A DNA stretch of 5,494 nt, taken from Chloroflexota bacterium (GTDB taxonomy: Bacteria > Chloroflexota > Limnocylindria > QHBO01). Each line of letters opens with the position of its first letter. Position 1 is the first letter of the stretch. The notes under the pieces were generated by a model, which made no database searches, was not told the DNA's origin, and saw only the letters and a list, made by a program, of their open reading frames with translations. A program made the position numbers and the translations under genes. The stretch is from positions 1 to 5,494 of the forward strand of contig JAGXHP010000185.1 of NCBI GenBank assembly GCA_024636135.1, in the 5' to 3' direction. Below are positions 3,961 through 5,494 of the stretch, one piece after another.

Positions 3961-5494
3961 CGACCGAGAGAAAGGCGAGGCGAGACGTGGCACGGCGCGA
4001 GACAACCGACGACCTTGATGCCCTGATGGAATCGCTGCCCCCGGAGATCTGCGACCGGCTCCGAGCGCTCGCCAACCGGACCGATCTGCTCGAGGTGGTC
4101 ATGGACCTGGGCCGGAAGCCGCAGGCCCGCTTCACCACCGGCGAGCAGGACCTGCTCGACCGCGAGATCACCGAAGCTGACATCGCGCACGTCATCGACC
4201 ACATCGGCGTCTTCGGCGACGACAACCGGGCGGGCATCGAACGCACGTTGCACCGCATCAGCGCCATCCGGAACCGAGCCGGAAAGGTCGTCGGACTCAC
4301 GTGCCGCATCGGACGCGCGGTCTTCGGCACCATCGACATCATCCGCGACATCACCGAAGCCGGACAGTCGCTGCTGATCCTCGGCCGGCCGGGCGTCGGC
4401 AAGACCACGATGCTGCGCGAGGTGGCGCGCGTGCTGGCCGACGATCTCGGCAAGCGGGTCATCGTGGTCGACACGAGCAACGAGATCGCCGGCGATGGCG
4501 ACATCCCGCACCCCGGCATCGGCGACGCGCGCCGCATGCAGGTGCGCACCCCGACCGAACAGCACCAGGTGATGATCGAGGCGGTCGAGAACCACATGCC
4601 CGAGGTCATCGTCATCGACGAGATCGGGACGGAGCTCGAGGCCGGCGCCGCGCGGACGATCGCCGAGCGCGGGGTCCAGCTGGTGGGGACGGCCCACGGC
4701 AATACGCTTGACAACCTCATGCTCAACCCGACCCTGTCGGACCTGGTCGGTGGCATCCAGCCGGTGACGCTCGGCGACGAGGAGGCCCGGCGTCGCGGGA
4801 CGCAGAAGACGGTGCTCGAGCGCAAGGCGCCGCCGACCTTCGACGTCCTGGTCGAGATCGTCGAGCGCGACAACGTGATCGTCCATCGCAACGTGGCCGA
4901 GACCGTCGACGCCATCCTGCGCGGCCACATGGTCCCGCCGGAGGCGCGCTACCGCGAGGAGTCCGGCGAGCTGAAGGCGATGACGAAGTACGACTACCGC
5001 ATCACCGAGTCGGCCAACGGCGCGCCGGCCTTTGCGCCGGTCGAGCCAACGGGGGGCTTCGGCGCCTTCGGTCGGGGCGGCCGAGGCGGCGGGGGCGGTG
5101 GGGGCGGCCGATACGAGCGGAGCGGTCTGCGGCCGTTGCCCGGCGGGGTCGATTCGCCGCGCGGTACGCGGTCACTTCCCGGCGAGCGCATCAGCGGCGC
5201 CCCGAACAGTGATCCGCGCCGCGAGCTCGAGCAGGCGCTGGCCGACATGGACCAGGCTCCGGACGTGGATCGGCCGATCGGCGCGCAGCGACCGTCCGGT
5301 GACCGCGCGCGCTCGCATCGCCCGATGAGCGTCTTCGCATTCGGCGTCAGCCGCAAGCGGCTCGAGCAGGCCGTGCGCGAGCTCGGCGTTCCGGTGACGG
5401 TTGCGCGGGAGCTCGACGACGCGGATGCGGTCGTCACGCTGCGCAACTACTACCGGCGCAAGCCGGCATCCCTGCGCGACGCGGAGTCCCACGG
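3957..5494 (+). CDS. SpoIIIAA/Ycf45-type AAA ATPase, probable R3H-domain nucleic acid-binding protein (C-terminus beyond window)
   Basis: Open for 512 codons to the window end. Residues about 20-130 form an N-terminal domain (LDALMESLPPEI, then DNRAGIERTLHRISAIRNR and VVGLTCRIGRA). The P-loop ATPase core follows: Walker A GRPGVGKTT (143-151, K149), VVDTSNEIAGDGDIPHPGIG, MIEAVENHMPE, Walker B VIVIDEIG (217-224, D221/E222), AERGVQLVGTAHG and NPTLSDLVGGI. This pattern matches the SpoIIIAA-like/Ycf45 ATPases of Cyanobacteria and Chloroflexota. A flexible linker (about 356-456) has an Arg/Gly-rich stretch at 373-385. Then comes a conserved late domain, MSVFAFGVSRKRLEQAVREL (457-476) to VVTLRNYYRRKP. 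In the family an R3H single-stranded nucleic acid-binding domain often follows; it would lie outside this window. ATG at 3957 overlaps the preceding stop (ATGA) but has no Shine-Dalgarno sequence; GTG at 3987 has one. Cellular role is not established. Confidence 0.9.
   Translation, partial: MTTERKARRDVARRETTDDLDALMESLPPEICDRLRALANRTDLLEVVMDLGRKPQARFTTGEQDLLDREITEADIAHVIDHIGVFGDDNRAGIERTLHRISAIRNRAGKVVGLTCRIGRAVFGTIDIIRDITEAGQSLLILGRPGVGKTTMLREVARVLADDLGKRVIVVDTSNEIAGDGDIPHPGIGDARRMQVRTPTEQHQVMIEAVENHMPEVIVIDEIGTELEAGAARTIAERGVQLVGTAHGNTLDNLMLNPTLSDLVGGIQPVTLGDEEARRRGTQKTVLERKAPPTFDVLVEIVERDNVIVHRNVAETVDAILRGHMVPPEARYREESGELKAMTKYDYRITESANGAPAFAPVEPTGGFGAFGRGGRGGGGGGGGRYERSGLRPLPGGVDSPRGTRSLPGERISGAPNSDPRRELEQALADMDQAPDVDRPIGAQRPSGDRARSHRPMSVFAFGVSRKRLEQAVRELGVPVTVARELDDADAVVTLRNYYRRKPASLRDAESH
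3975..3980 (+). promoter_or_regulatory. Candidate ribosome binding site for an alternative GTG start of the ATPase gene
   Basis: GCGAGG, preceded by AAAG, lies 6 bases before an in-frame GTG at 3987. That start would shorten the ATPase by 10 residues and leave 26 bases after the GNAT stop. The overlapping ATG at 3957 has no recognisable Shine-Dalgarno sequence, so it would depend on coupling. Family conservation starts later and does not settle the choice. Confidence 0.35.
5074..5107 (+). repeat. G-rich low-complexity tract coding for an Arg/Gly linker
   Basis: A run of G-blocks (GGGG, three GG, GGGGG, GG, GGGGG, GG) separated by single or few bases, encoding residues 373-384 with eight consecutive glycines. 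A further GGGGGG lies at 5051-5056. The tract could form a two-tier G-quadruplex in DNA or mRNA and could be prone to slippage. The frame stays open on both sides, so no frameshift is visible here. Confidence 0.6.

Noticed and set aside
2996..4018. A 340-codon plus-strand frame overlapping the GNAT-like gene in another phase
   Set aside because: Its translation is dominated by Arg, Ser and Pro, typical of an out-of-phase reading of GC-rich coding DNA, while the other phase has GNAT features and overlapping start/stop junctions.
3720..4928. A 402-codon open frame on the minus strand across the GNAT and ATPase genes
   Set aside because: It is antisense to conserved coding sequence including Walker A and B. 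Its repetitive Asp/His/Val-rich composition is the mirror of the ATPase codons.
1..5494. Defence system, CRISPR array, mobile element or attachment site
   Set aside because: I found no regularly spaced repeats, terminal inverted repeats, transposase or integrase motifs, or tRNA genes. The genes are housekeeping types packed in operons.

Overview
The window is a GC-rich stretch of bacterial chromosome, almost fully coding, with six genes in two divergent operons. The gene content suggests a high-GC Chloroflexota (for example the Limnocylindria or a related uncultured lineage). The pointers are the DXP-independent PdxS/PdxT vitamin B6 pathway, a tandem GNAT-like protein, and a SpoIIIAA/Ycf45-type ATPase of the kind common in Cyanobacteria and Chloroflexota. 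This placement comes from recalled protein families, not from any database search.

Left arm (minus strand, read right to left from about 1280 to 1): a standalone HNH endonuclease (707-1249), then 11 bases later a CCA-adding/poly(A) polymerase-family nucleotidyltransferase whose C-terminus lies beyond base 1. An extended -10 box and a good Shine-Dalgarno sequence precede the HNH gene. The 152-base gap at 1250-1401 is the only sizeable intergenic region and should hold both divergent promoters.

Right arm (plus strand, 1402 to the end): pdxS, pdxT, a GNAT-like protein, and a large AAA-type ATPase of the SpoIIIAA/R3H family that is cut off by the window end. pdxS and pdxT are 13 bases apart, and the next two junctions are 4-base overlaps (GTGA and ATGA), so the four genes look like one transcription unit. 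PdxS and PdxT together form pyridoxal 5'-phosphate synthase. PdxT releases ammonia from glutamine, and PdxS condenses it with ribose 5-phosphate and glyceraldehyde 3-phosphate. The other two proteins have no established link to B6 synthesis.

I see no mobile element, CRISPR array, tRNA, rRNA, frameshift or obvious pseudogene. The region reads as ordinary core chromosome. The most unusual points are the composition of the operon, an Arg/Gly-rich linker inside the ATPase, a hairpin between the Shine-Dalgarno sequence and start of the GNAT gene, and a degenerate signature motif in the nucleotidyltransferase.
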